Source: Nitrososphaerota archaeon (GTDB lineage Archaea; Thermoproteota; Nitrososphaeria; Nitrososphaerales; Gagatemarchaeaceae). From it: 64,000 nt of DNA. The notes under the pieces were generated by a model. It was given only the letters and a program-made list of their open reading frames with translations, ran no database searches and was not told where the DNA came from. This document shows, in pieces, positions 17,023-25,212 of this stretch. The stretch covers positions 434,001 through 498,000 of the forward strand of contig JAFLYY010000001.1 of NCBI GenBank assembly GCA_029785825.1, in the 5' to 3' direction. Numbering within the stretch: the first letter of the stretch is position 1; the number at the start of each line of letters is the position of its first letter. A program made the translations under genes and the position numbers.

Positions 17023-17778
17023 TTAGTATTTCTTCGTGACTATCCCCTTGAGGGTCCCTCCCCCGTTGATTTCCAGCACAGTCTCGAAGGAACGAAGGTC
17101 CTCCACGGCGAGCCCCCCGCTCGCCTCCCACTCCCTGAACGACGCGTCGTTGGAGACCTCGGCCCGGAGCCTGTGGATCGAATTCAGGGCGAACGTCCTC
17201 GCTTTGCCTGTGAGGTCCTTCCCGTCAACCACGACCTTGAGGAGGCCGGTGTCCTGGCTCTCCACCGTCACGAGCCGGGTGTACCTCTTGTAGAGCCTTC
17301 CGAGGACGAACCCGAAGACCCCTGTCCAGAGGACGAGGAATGCAGACGTCAGGGCGGAAACCTCCAGGTTGAAGAAGAAGCCGACGGGGACGAAGGTGAC
17401 CAGGACGACGGCGAGCAGGGCCGCGATTATCTCACCTTTCACAGTCGGGCTCCCGGTGGGGAGGGAGTCGTAGTAGATCCCGAGGATCCCCGCAAACGCA
17501 AGGCCGACGAAAAACCCCACGAATGACCAGACGGGGACGGCGAGCGATGCCACGAGAGAGAGGCACTGCGCTGCGCTCGTGCCGTTCACGGAGGGAACGA
17601 GGGGACAGGCAGACGCCAAGGTCGTGTTCCCATAGACCGTGGACCCATGGCTCTCCACCCATGCCAGGAACTCAGACTGCAGCGCATATAGGAGGGCGAC
17701 GTTGAAGATCGCCAGCCCACCGAAGTATAGGATCCCACCTAGGGTCCCTGCCTTTATCCCAGCGAAGAACGAACCCAA
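17023..17778 (-). CDS. Membrane protein of unknown function
   Basis: A 251-residue protein, not recognised. Four or five hydrophobic segments fill residues ~8-165 (GTLGGILYFGGLAIFNVALL; LSLVASLAVPVWSFVGFFVG; IIAALLAVVLVTFVPVGFFF; ALTSAFLVLWTGVFGFVLG). An extracytoplasmic loop has two cysteines (ACPLVP and AQCLSL). A soluble C-terminal domain of about 80 residues (DTGLLKVVVDGKDLTGKART...LKGIVTKKY) follows. The start is 10 nt from the end of the peroxiredoxin gene on the same strand, so they may be cotranscribed. Confidence 0.65.
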   Translation of the reverse strand: MGSFFAGIKAGTLGGILYFGGLAIFNVALLYALQSEFLAWVESHGSTVYGNTTLASACPLVPSVNGTSAAQCLSLVASLAVPVWSFVGFFVGLAFAGILGIYYDSLPTGSPTVKGEIIAALLAVVLVTFVPVGFFFNLEVSALTSAFLVLWTGVFGFVLGRLYKRYTRLVTVESQDTGLLKVVVDGKDLTGKARTFALNSIHRLRAEVSNDASFREWEASGGLAVEDLRSFETVLEINGGGTLKGIVTKKY

Positions 17779-17788
17779 TGCCTGTTTC

Positions 17789-18265
17789 CTACGACTTCAG
17801 TGCAGCCAGGACCTCCGCCTCGTGTCCCTTGGGAGATACCTTCCTGAACACTTTCTTGATCTTCCCGTCCGGCCCTATCACGAAGGTGGACCTCTCCGTC
17901 CCCATGTACTTCCGACCGTAGTTCACCTTCTCCTTCCAGGCGCCGTACAGCCCATGGACCTTCAACTCTTCGTCGCTGAGCAGCGTGAAGTTCAGCGAAT
18001 ATTTGTCGATGAACTTGGCGTGCGACGTGAGGGAGTCTTTGCTCACGCCTAGGACCACGGCGTCGAGCTTGTCGAACTTCGGGAGGTTGTCCCTGAAGGC
18101 GCAGGCTTCGACCGTGCACCCAGGGGTGTCGTCCTTCGGATAGAAGTAAAGAACGACCGGCTTCCCTTTGAACGAGCTGAGCCTCACGCTCCCTCCCACC
18201 GACGACGGCAGCTCGAAGTCAGGGGCGGAGTCTCCCGCTTTGAGCTCCTTTGGCATGGCCTTCAT
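17789..18265 (-). CDS. bcp: Peroxiredoxin, BCP/PrxQ type
   Basis: A 158-residue thiol peroxidase that reduces H2O2 and organic hydroperoxides with thioredoxin. Seen: FYPKDDTPGCTVEACAFRD with peroxidatic C50 and resolving C55 five residues on, the PrxQ arrangement; VLGVSKDSLTSHAKF; LLSDEELKVHGLYGAW; and the strand RSTFVIGPDGKIKKVF. Full family length. The ATG is followed by a second possible one at residue 4. It is the first gene of a possible pair with the downstream membrane protein. Confidence 0.93.
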   Translation of the reverse strand: MKAMPKELKAGDSAPDFELPSSVGGSVRLSSFKGKPVVLYFYPKDDTPGCTVEACAFRDNLPKFDKLDAVVLGVSKDSLTSHAKFIDKYSLNFTLLSDEELKVHGLYGAWKEKVNYGRKYMGTERSTFVIGPDGKIKKVFRKVSPKGHEAEVLAALKS

Positions 18266-18405
18266 GGACCCCTCCGCTTTAAGCCGTCAGAAAAAGCTAC
18301 CCATCAGTCGCTGGTGCTCGGGCATCCTGGGGTGTTGTCTCAGCCGCCGGCATCTGCGCCCGGACTCGGCAACCTTAATGCCTGGCCGGGCCACCCGTCC
18401 GTCGG

Positions 18406-19251
18406 TTGTCTATCGACGTCCACGTCCACCCATGGACGCGCGAGTTCATGAAGAAGAACGGCCCTATAATGAAGGCCTGCAACTTCTTCAAGCTGGACCT
18501 CGCCAGCCTGCCGAAGTCGGCCGTAGAGCTCATCGACGAGATGGACGAGGCAGGTGTTTCAAAGGCGGTCATCCTCGGACAGGACACCCATGCGACGAAG
18601 AACCCGGCGTTCAGGCACTACAGCATCAGGAACGAGGAGGTGGCCTCGCTGGCGGCGAAGTCAGGTGACAGGCTCATCCCGTTCGCGGGAGTCGACCCAA
18701 ACGCGGGAAGGGATGCCGTCAGGGAGCTCAAACGGTCGGTCAGGGAGCTCGGGATGCGCGGGCTGAAAGTGCACAGCAGCGCCAACTCCGTCTACCTCAA
18801 CGACAGGAAACTGATGTTCCCGATCTACGAGTACTGCCAGGAAGCGGGACTGCCGGTCCTTGTGCACACGGGGACCACGGGGCTGGGAGACACGGAGATC
18901 AGATACAGCAAGACCGAGCTGGTCGACGAGGTCTGCTCCGCGTTCCCTGACCTCAAGGTCGTGATGGCCCACTTCGGTTGGCCCTGGCCCAACGTCGCCA
19001 TGGCCATCGCCCTGAGGCACCCCAACGTTTTCATCGACGTTTCCGGGTGGAAACCCAGGTACATCCCGCCGGAGATATTCCCATACCTTAACGGCATCCT
19101 CCGGGACCGTTTCCTCTTCGGGACCGACTACCCGATGCTGAGGCACAAGGAGTGGATGGAGGACTTCAGGACCACCCTGGAGAAGAGGCTGAAACCGGGG
19201 GTCGCCCAGAAACTTCTCTCGGGGAACGCGAAGAGGCTCTTCGCCCGCTAG
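18406..19251 (+). CDS. Amidohydrolase family metal-dependent hydrolase (ACMSD-like TIM barrel)
   Basis: A 281-residue amidohydrolase-2 protein. Seen: IDVHVHPW (metal HxH), GLKVHSSANSVYLND, PVLVHTGTTG (third His), KVVMAHFGWPWP, and FLFGTDYPM with the catalytic Asp. This family decarboxylates or hydrolyses aromatic and dicarboxylic acids, e.g. aminocarboxymuconate semialdehyde. The TTG is 30 nt after CCTTAATG, a leaderless start. It could belong to the ring-degradation functions nearby, but the substrate is unknown. It overlaps the convergent DUF2203 gene by 4 nt. Confidence 0.82.
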   Translation: MSIDVHVHPWTREFMKKNGPIMKACNFFKLDLASLPKSAVELIDEMDEAGVSKAVILGQDTHATKNPAFRHYSIRNEEVASLAAKSGDRLIPFAGVDPNAGRDAVRELKRSVRELGMRGLKVHSSANSVYLNDRKLMFPIYEYCQEAGLPVLVHTGTTGLGDTEIRYSKTELVDEVCSAFPDLKVVMAHFGWPWPNVAMAIALRHPNVFIDVSGWKPRYIPPEIFPYLNGILRDRFLFGTDYPMLRHKEWMEDFRTTLEKRLKPGVAQKLLSGNAKRLFAR

Positions 19252-19664
19252 GGCTGGATGAGCTGTAGTTTCAGCGGCTTGCGCCCCGGAAATCCTTCAT
19301 GGGGGGTGTGCCAGTACGAGACCTCACGCTCTCCGTACTTCCAGCACAGCAGGACGCCTTCTCCGTACCTTTCGGCTGGAAAATCGACCAGCCCGTAGTC
19401 GAGGTCCTTCACCTCCACACCGAGATCCTCCAGCTCAGCAATCTTCCTCGTCATGTCTTCGACCAGCGCGTCGAGCTGCGCTGCCTTCTCAGCCACCTCC
19501 ATCGGCCTGAACCCGATCACGTCGTACTTCTCGATCTCGCCGTGCAGCTTTGCCACCAGCCTCTTTCGCTCGACCAGCTCCTTCACCTTCGGCTTTATGT
19601 CGGAGAGGAGCTTGGAAGCCTCCTGGGGCGTGAAGAGATGCGTCTCCTGGTTTTCGAATGCCGT
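19248..19664 (-). CDS. DUF2203 family protein (ACG start proposed)
   Basis: A 138-residue protein. The conserved C-terminal block is clear: DYGLVDFPA, LLCWKYGEREVSYWHTPHEG and FPGRKPL. The N-terminal helix that the family carries (HLFTPQEASKLLSDIKP) lies upstream of the first GTG (19586). That frame has no ATG, GTG or TTG back to a TAG at 19668-19670. An ACG at 19662-19664 gives AFENQETHLFTPQEA and has GGAGG 11 nt upstream (19676-19680), so I place the start there. Function unknown. Confidence 0.78.
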   Translation of the reverse strand, partial: TAFENQETHLFTPQEASKLLSDIKPKVKELVERKRLVAKLHGEIEKYDVIGFRPMEVAEKAAQLDALVEDMTRKIAELEDLGVEVKDLDYGLVDFPAERYGEGVLLCWKYGEREVSYWHTPHEGFPGRKPLKLQLIQP

Positions 19665-19837
19665 GGTCTAATTCGCCTCCGGCACTTTGCGCGAGAGCAA
19701 TAAGAAACTTCCAACTGTAAAACTGGTGACCAAGAGAGGCTCTTCCGTTGACCCAAAGAGTCCCCATCGAACGCGGTCCGGGCTCCGCATCTCCGGCGCC
19801 TGCCATCGTTAATAATTCCGGGCTCGGCGGGGCTGCG

Positions 19838-20380
19838 TTGTACACGCGGACAGGGGACAGGGGGGAGACGTCACTCTTCGGTTCGCGGCGGGTCCGCAAG
19901 GACGACCCCCGGGTCGAAGCCTACGGCACCGTCGACGAGCTGAACTCCATGCTCGGGGTCGTGGCCGCAGGCTCCAGGGACCCGTCACTGAGGCGGACCA
20001 TGAAAGAGATCCAAGACCTCCTCTTCGTCGCAGGAGGGGACGCGGCGACGGAGCTCGACTCCTCCAGGGCGGTCCCGAGGATCACCCATGCAGACACCGT
20101 GAGGTTGGAGGACCTGACAGACGGGCTCGCAAAGAAGCTCCCGAGGCTAGCCAGCTTCGTCCTTCCAGGAGGGACCCCTACGGGGGCCATGCTCCACCTC
20201 GCCCGCTCTGTCTGCAGGAGGGCCGAGAGGAGGATGGTCGCCGCCTCTGCCGTCGAGAAGATGAACCCAGAGCTGGTCCCGTTCTTCAACAGACTCTCGT
20301 CCTTCCTCTTCAACGCCTCCCGTTGGGAGAACAGGAAGTCGGGAAAGAAGGAAGAGACTTGGAAGCCTAGGCCAGGTTGA
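19838..20380 (+). CDS. Cob(I)yrinic acid a,c-diamide adenosyltransferase, PduO/ATR type
   Basis: A 180-residue ATP:cob(I)alamin adenosyltransferase that makes adenosylcobalamin. Seen: the N-terminal ATP loop YTRTGDRGETSLFGSRRVRK, EAYGTVDELNSMLG, FVLPGGTPTGAMLHLARSVC and RRAERRM, and NRLSSFLFNASRW, all hallmark segments of the PduO family. The TTG falls 26 nt after GTTAATAATT. It overlaps the convergent aldehyde dehydrogenase by 14 bp. It would serve B12-dependent enzymes such as methylmalonyl-CoA mutase elsewhere in the genome. Confidence 0.93.
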   Translation: MYTRTGDRGETSLFGSRRVRKDDPRVEAYGTVDELNSMLGVVAAGSRDPSLRRTMKEIQDLLFVAGGDAATELDSSRAVPRITHADTVRLEDLTDGLAKKLPRLASFVLPGGTPTGAMLHLARSVCRRAERRMVAASAVEKMNPELVPFFNRLSSFLFNASRWENRKSGKKEETWKPRPG

Positions 20381-21827
20381 CGGAGACGTTCTTGACCCTC
20401 ACGTAGCTCTGGACCGAGTCCATCCCCTGCTCCGAGGAGTTCCCGCTGCTCTTGAACCCGCCGAAGGGGGTCTGCGGGAACGTGACCGGCTCTTCGTTGA
20501 CAGTGACTATCCCTGACTCCAGCTTCCCCGCGACGCTGTGGGCTCTCCTCAGGTCGTCGGTCCAGACGCCGGCCCAGAGGCCGTACTTCGAGTCGTTCGC
20601 TTTCCGCACGGCGTCGTCCTCCCCCTTGAACGTGGTGACCGCCAGGACAGGGCCGAATATCTCCTCGCGGTGGACCTTCATGTCCCGTGTGACGCCGTCC
20701 AGGATGGTCGGCCTGTAGAAGTAACCTGACCTCAGCCCGTCGTCCTCCGGGGCGGCTCCGCCAGCAGCCACCTTGGCCCCCTCCTCGATCCCCGACTCGA
20801 CGTACCCTGCCACCCGCTTCCTCTGGGAGTCCGCCACAAGCGGCCCCATGGCGGTCTCCGGCCTGAGCCCGTCACCAAGCTTCATCGAGTTCGCGCCTTC
20901 GACCAGCCTCTGGAGCAGCGCGTCCTTGACTTCTTCCTCGACCAGGAGCCGCGAACCAGCCCAGCACATCTGGCCGGCGTTGGTGAATATCCCGTTGAGC
21001 ACAGCTGCCGCCGCCTTCCCGGCGTCCGCGTCGGCGAAGACTATGTTCGGGTTCTTCCCGCCGAGCTCAAGTATCACACGTGAGAGGTTCTCGGCCGCGA
21101 GCCCCATCACCTTCGTCCCCGTCTCGACCGACCCGGTGAGTGCCGTGAGCCTGACGTCGGGGTGACTTATCAGCGCCCCTCCGACTTCGTCCCCTCCCCC
21201 GGTGACCACGTTCACCACCCCGTCCGGGAGCCCCGCTTCCTTGCAGAGCTCGGCGAACTTCAGCAGCGTCAGTGGTGTGAACGACGCAGGCTTCCCCACG
21301 ACGGTGTTCCCCGCTGCGAGCGCCGGGGCCATGCTCCTCGCGGCCATCACCAGCGGGTAGTTCCAGGGGACCACGTGGGCCGTGACCCCAAGGGGCTCCT
21401 TCACCGTGTAGTCGAGCCTCTTCCCCGGGACCGGGATGGTGCTCCCCTGGATCTTGTCTGCGAGGCCGGCGAAATATTCGAAGTGCCTCGCAGCCATGGC
21501 CACGTCCCCCTTGGCCTGGCCCAGGGGCTTGCCGTTGTTGAGCGTCTCCAGCTTTGCGAGGTCTGCCAGCCTTTCCCTCAGGGACTGCGCGACCTTGTAC
21601 AGCAGCCTCCCCCTCTTGCTCGGGTCGATCTCCCTCCACGAAGGGTCCTCGAACGCACGCCTGGCGCTGTCCACGGCAGCCCTCGCGTCTTCGGGGTCCC
21701 CCTTCGGCACGTGCCCGAGGACCCTCCCGGTGGCCGGGTTGAAGACGGGATACCTCCTCCCCGAGTGAGAGGGGACCCACGCTCCGCCGACGAACATCTC
21801 GTAGTCCGGGACCGCCTCGGTTTGCAT
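20367..21827 (-). CDS. NAD(P)-dependent aldehyde dehydrogenase
   Basis: A 486-residue ALDH-superfamily enzyme. Seen: N155 in PWNYP, K179 in GKPA, general base E254 in LELGGKNP and nucleophile C288 in GQMCWAGSR; the end motif NEEPVTFPQTPFGGFKSSG is of the betaine-aldehyde / 5-carboxymethyl-2-hydroxymuconate-semialdehyde dehydrogenase type. It could therefore be the HpaE step of the aromatic route. GGTTATCAC 30 nt upstream may be its own TATA box. It follows the thiolase by 34 nt on the same strand, so cotranscription is also possible. Confidence 0.92.
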   Translation of the reverse strand: MQTEAVPDYEMFVGGAWVPSHSGRRYPVFNPATGRVLGHVPKGDPEDARAAVDSARRAFEDPSWREIDPSKRGRLLYKVAQSLRERLADLAKLETLNNGKPLGQAKGDVAMAARHFEYFAGLADKIQGSTIPVPGKRLDYTVKEPLGVTAHVVPWNYPLVMAARSMAPALAAGNTVVGKPASFTPLTLLKFAELCKEAGLPDGVVNVVTGGGDEVGGALISHPDVRLTALTGSVETGTKVMGLAAENLSRVILELGGKNPNIVFADADAGKAAAAVLNGIFTNAGQMCWAGSRLLVEEEVKDALLQRLVEGANSMKLGDGLRPETAMGPLVADSQRKRVAGYVESGIEEGAKVAAGGAAPEDDGLRSGYFYRPTILDGVTRDMKVHREEIFGPVLAVTTFKGEDDAVRKANDSKYGLWAGVWTDDLRRAHSVAGKLESGIVTVNEEPVTFPQTPFGGFKSSGNSSEQGMDSVQSYVRVKNVSVNLA

Positions 21828-21861
21828 CTCTGGCTGCGCGCCGTTTGTGTGTGATAACCCT

Positions 21862-23058
21862 TTACTTCACGAGCTCGAAGGCGGTGGAGATCCCCTGGCC
21901 GACCCCGATGCACATCGTGGCGAGCCCATACCTCTCCCCTCTCCGCTTCATCTCGTGCAGGAGGGTGGTGGCTATCCGCGCGCCGCTGCAACCGAGCGGG
22001 TGCCCCAGCGCTATGGCCCCGCCGTTAGGGTTGACCTTGTTCAGTTCGAACCCGGGCATCTCGGCCGTGCATGCGAGGACCTGGGCCGCGAACGCCTCGT
22101 TGAGCTCCACGACCCCGAACTCTTCGAGGCTCATCCCAAGCCGGGAGAGGAGCTTGCGGGTCGAGTGGACAGGCCCGATCCCCATGAAGCTGGGGTGGAC
22201 CCCCGCGGTCGCAGACCCCAGAACCCTGGCCATCGGCTTCGCTCCGAGCGAGCTGGCCTTCTCCTCGCTCATCAGCACGAGGGCCGCGGCCCCGTCGTTG
22301 ATCCCGGACGAGTTCCCCGCCGTAACCGTCCCTCCCTCGCGGAAGGCGGGCTTCAGCCTCGAGAGCTTCTCCATGGAGGTGTCGGGCCTGGGTCCCTCGT
22401 CCTCGGACACCCCCTCAGGGTTCTCCTTCGTGCTCACCGGGACCAGTTCATCTTTGAATCGCCCCGACCTGGTCGCCTCGACGGCCTTCCTGTGGCTGGC
22501 CAGGGCGAACTCGTCCTGCGCCAAACGCCCGATCTTGTACTTCTCGGCGAGGTTCTCGGCCGTCTCCCCCATGGACAGCGGCGGGTAGTCTTCGGGGAAC
22601 GCCGGGTTGACGAACCGCCACCCGATAGTCGAGTCCACCAGTCCCGCGCCTCCCCTCGCGTATCCGGATTCCGGCTTGAGAGTCACCAGGGGGGCCCGCG
22701 TCATGCTCTCGACCCCTCCCGCCAGGAGCACGTCTCCCTCTCCGGCCGCTATCACCCTGGCAGCAGAGTTGACCGCCTCCAACCCTGACCCGCAGAGCCT
22801 GTTCACCGTCGCCGCGGGGACCGAGTAGGGGATCCCTGCGAGGAGGGTGGCCATCCTTGCGACGTTCCTGTTGTCCTCCCCCGCCTGGTTGGAGCACCCG
22901 AAGTAGACGTCGTCGACGGACTTCCCGTCCACCCCCGACCTCTCCAGCGCCCTCCTGAGGACGAGAGCCCCGAGGTCGTCCGGCCTCACCGACTTCAGCG
23001 ACCCGGCGTACTTGCCGATGGGGGTCCTGAGAGCTTCAACGACGACGACCCCTTTCAT
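21862..23058 (-). CDS. Acetyl-CoA acyltransferase (thiolase)
   Basis: A 398-residue thiolase. Seen: nucleophile C89 in NRLCGSGLEAV, the NEAFAA motif, H and C in ALGHPLGCSGAR and the C-terminal MCIGVGQG. GGVESMTRAPLV and GIGPVHSTRKLL resemble beta-ketoadipyl-CoA thiolases (PcaF/PaaJ), but acetoacetyl-CoA or 3-ketoacyl-CoA thiolase cannot be excluded. The ATG at 23058 starts the family sequence. GAGATAAG 27 nt upstream may be a TATA box. RHS-derived sequence begins immediately upstream, and the two crotonase genes of the same strand lie on the far side of the 14-kb RHS island. Confidence 0.92.
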   Translation of the reverse strand: MKGVVVVEALRTPIGKYAGSLKSVRPDDLGALVLRRALERSGVDGKSVDDVYFGCSNQAGEDNRNVARMATLLAGIPYSVPAATVNRLCGSGLEAVNSAARVIAAGEGDVLLAGGVESMTRAPLVTLKPESGYARGGAGLVDSTIGWRFVNPAFPEDYPPLSMGETAENLAEKYKIGRLAQDEFALASHRKAVEATRSGRFKDELVPVSTKENPEGVSEDEGPRPDTSMEKLSRLKPAFREGGTVTAGNSSGINDGAAALVLMSEEKASSLGAKPMARVLGSATAGVHPSFMGIGPVHSTRKLLSRLGMSLEEFGVVELNEAFAAQVLACTAEMPGFELNKVNPNGGAIALGHPLGCSGARIATTLLHEMKRRGERYGLATMCIGVGQGISTAFELVK

Positions 23059-23093
23059 GGTCCACGCGGACCTTCTCGGGCTTATCTCCTTTG

Positions 23094-23440
23094 CTGACGC
23101 GGTGGTGTATTCCACGATTTGGCTTCGTAGTCTCCGCTCCAAGAGAGAAGGAACCTTCCGCGGCTGTGCCCGCTCCCCATTCGGCGGTGGCAGCCGTAGT
23201 CAGGTCCGCCACAGGGTCCCACCACTCGTGCCCGTTCACGTCGACGATCTTCATGGGGTTGTCCCTTGCGTACATGTAGCGGTTCAGGCTCATCGGGTTC
23301 TGAAGTCGAACCGACTACCGAGTCCTCCGTGATGAACCTCCCCGTCGTCGGGTCGTAGTACCTAGCCCATATGTAATACAAACCTGTCGCCGAGTCGTAT
23401 GGCTTCCCAGTGTACATGAACTCTTCGTGCCCCACCATGT
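23094..23440 (-). pseudogene. RHS core fragment A, frameshifted
   Basis: The minus strand encodes GHEEFMYTGKPYDSATGLYY and RYYDPTTGRFITEDSVVGST, then shifts frame near 23300 into MSLNRYMYARDNPMKIVD and NGHEWWDPVADLTTA. This is the RHS-associated core of the same subtype as fragment J (32.2 kb). After LTTA the tail is lost and the sequence runs into the thiolase promoter. The fragment begins inside the 3' end of the preceding partner gene (23498-23986). Not expected to be functional. Confidence 0.75.
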
Positions 23441-23497
23441 CGGACTTCTCCCCGACAGGGAGGAAGATAGCAGAGAAGCGCGCGAGGAAGAGGTTGC

Positions 23498-23986
23498 TCA
23501 TGATGGGCCTCGTGCTCGCAACTTTTGGGTCAGCCACGAATACAGGTTGGTACCAAGCCTCCTGCTCTTTGCGTTCTTCTGAATCACAAGAACTGAACTG
23601 GCACCCTTAATTTTTATCAGCAGCTGCGGCCGCAGACCAAAGGTAATGCTGGGAGGGATGGTCCGAGCCAGGCTCACTTCTTCGACGTCTCCGTAGCCTA
23701 GGGATTTGTGGCCCCCGGGCATCCAGATTTCAAAAGAATCGTCTCGAAAGACCGACCTCTTTATGACGAATGCGTGATTCAACCTGTAGACTTCCACACT
23801 GAGCCAGACCGCAATGAATAGTGTTATGACTCCGGGGATGTGGTTAGGGGTAGGACTCGGAGGAAGGAACAGACCGAAGGCGAAGACGAAGAGAATGACT
23901 GCGGCGGCCAGCGTAATCAATGTATCCGCAAGCAAAGAAACCTCGAAGACCACTGAGGGTCCAAGTTGCCTTGATTTCGCGTTCAT
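23498..23986 (-). CDS. Small membrane protein, partner of RHS tail B (PH-like family 1)
   Basis: A 162-residue protein with two membrane helices (LITLAAAVILFVFAFGLFL; VITLFIAVWLSVEVY), then a beta-rich domain of bacterial-PH type (FEIWMPGGHKSLGYGDVEEV...QLLIKIKGASSVLVI) ending in LYSWLTQKL. It is clearly related to the gene at 33000-33464, with the same layout and the same LYSWL end. It starts 7 nt after the RHS tail B stop, the position of an immunity gene in RHS/CDI modules. That role is inferred; no family is named. Confidence 0.6.
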   Translation of the reverse strand: MNAKSRQLGPSVVFEVSLLADTLITLAAAVILFVFAFGLFLPPSPTPNHIPGVITLFIAVWLSVEVYRLNHAFVIKRSVFRDDSFEIWMPGGHKSLGYGDVEEVSLARTIPPSITFGLRPQLLIKIKGASSVLVIQKNAKSRRLGTNLYSWLTQKLRARGPS

Positions 23987-23993
23987 TCACCTT

Positions 23994-24854
23994 CTAAGAC
24001 TCGGCAAGTAGACTCTCCAGCTGACTGTAGATGGCGTCGTCTAGGGCGGGGTCCTCTTGGAGACGAAGTTCAACGTAGGTGCCCACGCTGCCCGCTAAGA
24101 GAAAACCAGCCGCTGTGGACGCACCAAAGTCGAAGAAGCCAAACACAAACTGCACAGTAGCTGCTGCGAGGGTACCTGCAGCCAACGAGTCTGGGACGCG
24201 TTCATTCATCGCATTGTTTGAGACATCATACTCTATCACCAACGGCAGCAGCGCATATGCGATTGCCGTTTGAAGAGCGCCAACAGTTCCAAGTGAACCA
24301 GCAAGAATAGGCATAAGCCAGACCGGGATTTCAAGGCCTGGCGTATTGGTATAAATCAAGAAGGTCAATAAAGTGATTATGTCTTTCTCCGTGTGGTGAC
24401 TGGTTTGTGAGGGCGAGGAAGCCGTTTGCGTCGTAGTGGTGGTGGTCGTGCATTGCGGGTTTGCCGGGTCCGAACCGCAATACGGCGTACCCCCACCATC
24501 CCCTGTTGAGACGGCCATCACGTGCCCAGTCGGGTCCACGTACCTCATCGGGTTGTCTTCGGCGTAGAGGTACCTGTTCTGGGAGAGAGGGTCCGTGAGG
24601 GTCCCGTTGTAGGAGTCCTCCGTGATGAACCTCCCCGTGGTCGGGTCGTAGTACCTCGCCCCTTCGTAGTAGAGCCCCGTCGACTCGTCGAGGAGCTTCC
24701 CTGTGTACTGGAACAGCTCCTCCCCCACCATCGCGTAGTCCATCCCGTAGGGGACGTAGTTCGAGCTGAAGGAAGAGACAATTGACGCGGGCATCACAAG
24801 TCTGGTGCTCCCAAGCGCGTCTTCGTGCAGGTACCTGATGCTGAAGTTCACCAT
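23994..24854 (-). CDS. RHS C-terminal fragment B with hydrophobic tail
   Basis: 286 residues from the first ATG; the same frame extends upstream (SIGGSTTTKRFYAGGLQLAG) to a TAG near 24902, so the N-terminal RHS shell is missing. Residues 1-110 are the RHS-associated core (HEDALGSTRLVMPAS, VPYGMDYAMVGEELFQYTGK, YYDPTTGRFITEDSYNG, YLYAEDNPMRYVDPTGH). The tail after a Thr-rich linker is hydrophobic (IITLLTFLIYTNTPGLEIP; LAGSLGTVGALQTAIAYALL; TLAAATVQFVFGFFDFGAST), unlike nuclease toxins. A membrane-acting or membrane-anchored effector is possible. A partner gene follows at once. Confidence 0.65.
   Translation of the reverse strand: MVNFSIRYLHEDALGSTRLVMPASIVSSFSSNYVPYGMDYAMVGEELFQYTGKLLDESTGLYYEGARYYDPTTGRFITEDSYNGTLTDPLSQNRYLYAEDNPMRYVDPTGHVMAVSTGDGGGTPYCGSDPANPQCTTTTTTTQTASSPSQTSHHTEKDIITLLTFLIYTNTPGLEIPVWLMPILAGSLGTVGALQTAIAYALLPLVIEYDVSNNAMNERVPDSLAAGTLAAATVQFVFGFFDFGASTAAGFLLAGSVGTYVELRLQEDPALDDAIYSQLESLLAES
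24517..24809 (-). repeat. 293-bp RHS core repeat, left copy
   Basis: Reading the minus strand from AGCACCAGAC to CACGTGAT, every base matches the plus-strand copy at 33614-33906 when compared by eye. A third copy at 30673-30915 matches 243 bp with one difference. Flanking sequence diverges sharply on both sides. This suggests recent duplication or gene conversion of the core. Confidence 0.85.
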
Positions 24855-25212
24855 CCCCGCCAGTTGGAGTCCACCTGCATAGAAGCGTTTCGTGGTGGTG
24901 GAGCCCCCGATGGAGTTCGTCTCCTAGCGGACGTTCACCCCGACAGATGCCCGGGGGGCCGGCCGCTGGGACCGAAAGGGGAAACGGGTTGGACTCGGCA
25001 AGGAGGCAAGCCAGTGATCAGGAGGCAGGGTGAATCCCAATTCCCGAGGTACACTCGGCCGTCCAAATGAAGTTGTTCAGCAAGACCTGCCGTGGAGGAA
25101 ACGAGAGGCCACGCGAGTTACCTCCTGCCGACCGAACCTCTGACCTTTAAGGGACTCGCGCGGTGGAAGAGGACCCTCGAATGGGACCACACACCGCGGA
25201 ATTCTGCTCAAA
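24855..25212. other. Intergenic stretch without recognisable gene
   Basis: About 360 nt between the RHS fragment B start and partner gene C. The right end of the minus-strand reading continues the RHS repeat of fragment B (to the TAG near 24902). The remainder has a CTTTAAAGG-like spot near 25146 but no convincing frame. No RNA gene was recognised. Confidence 0.5.
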
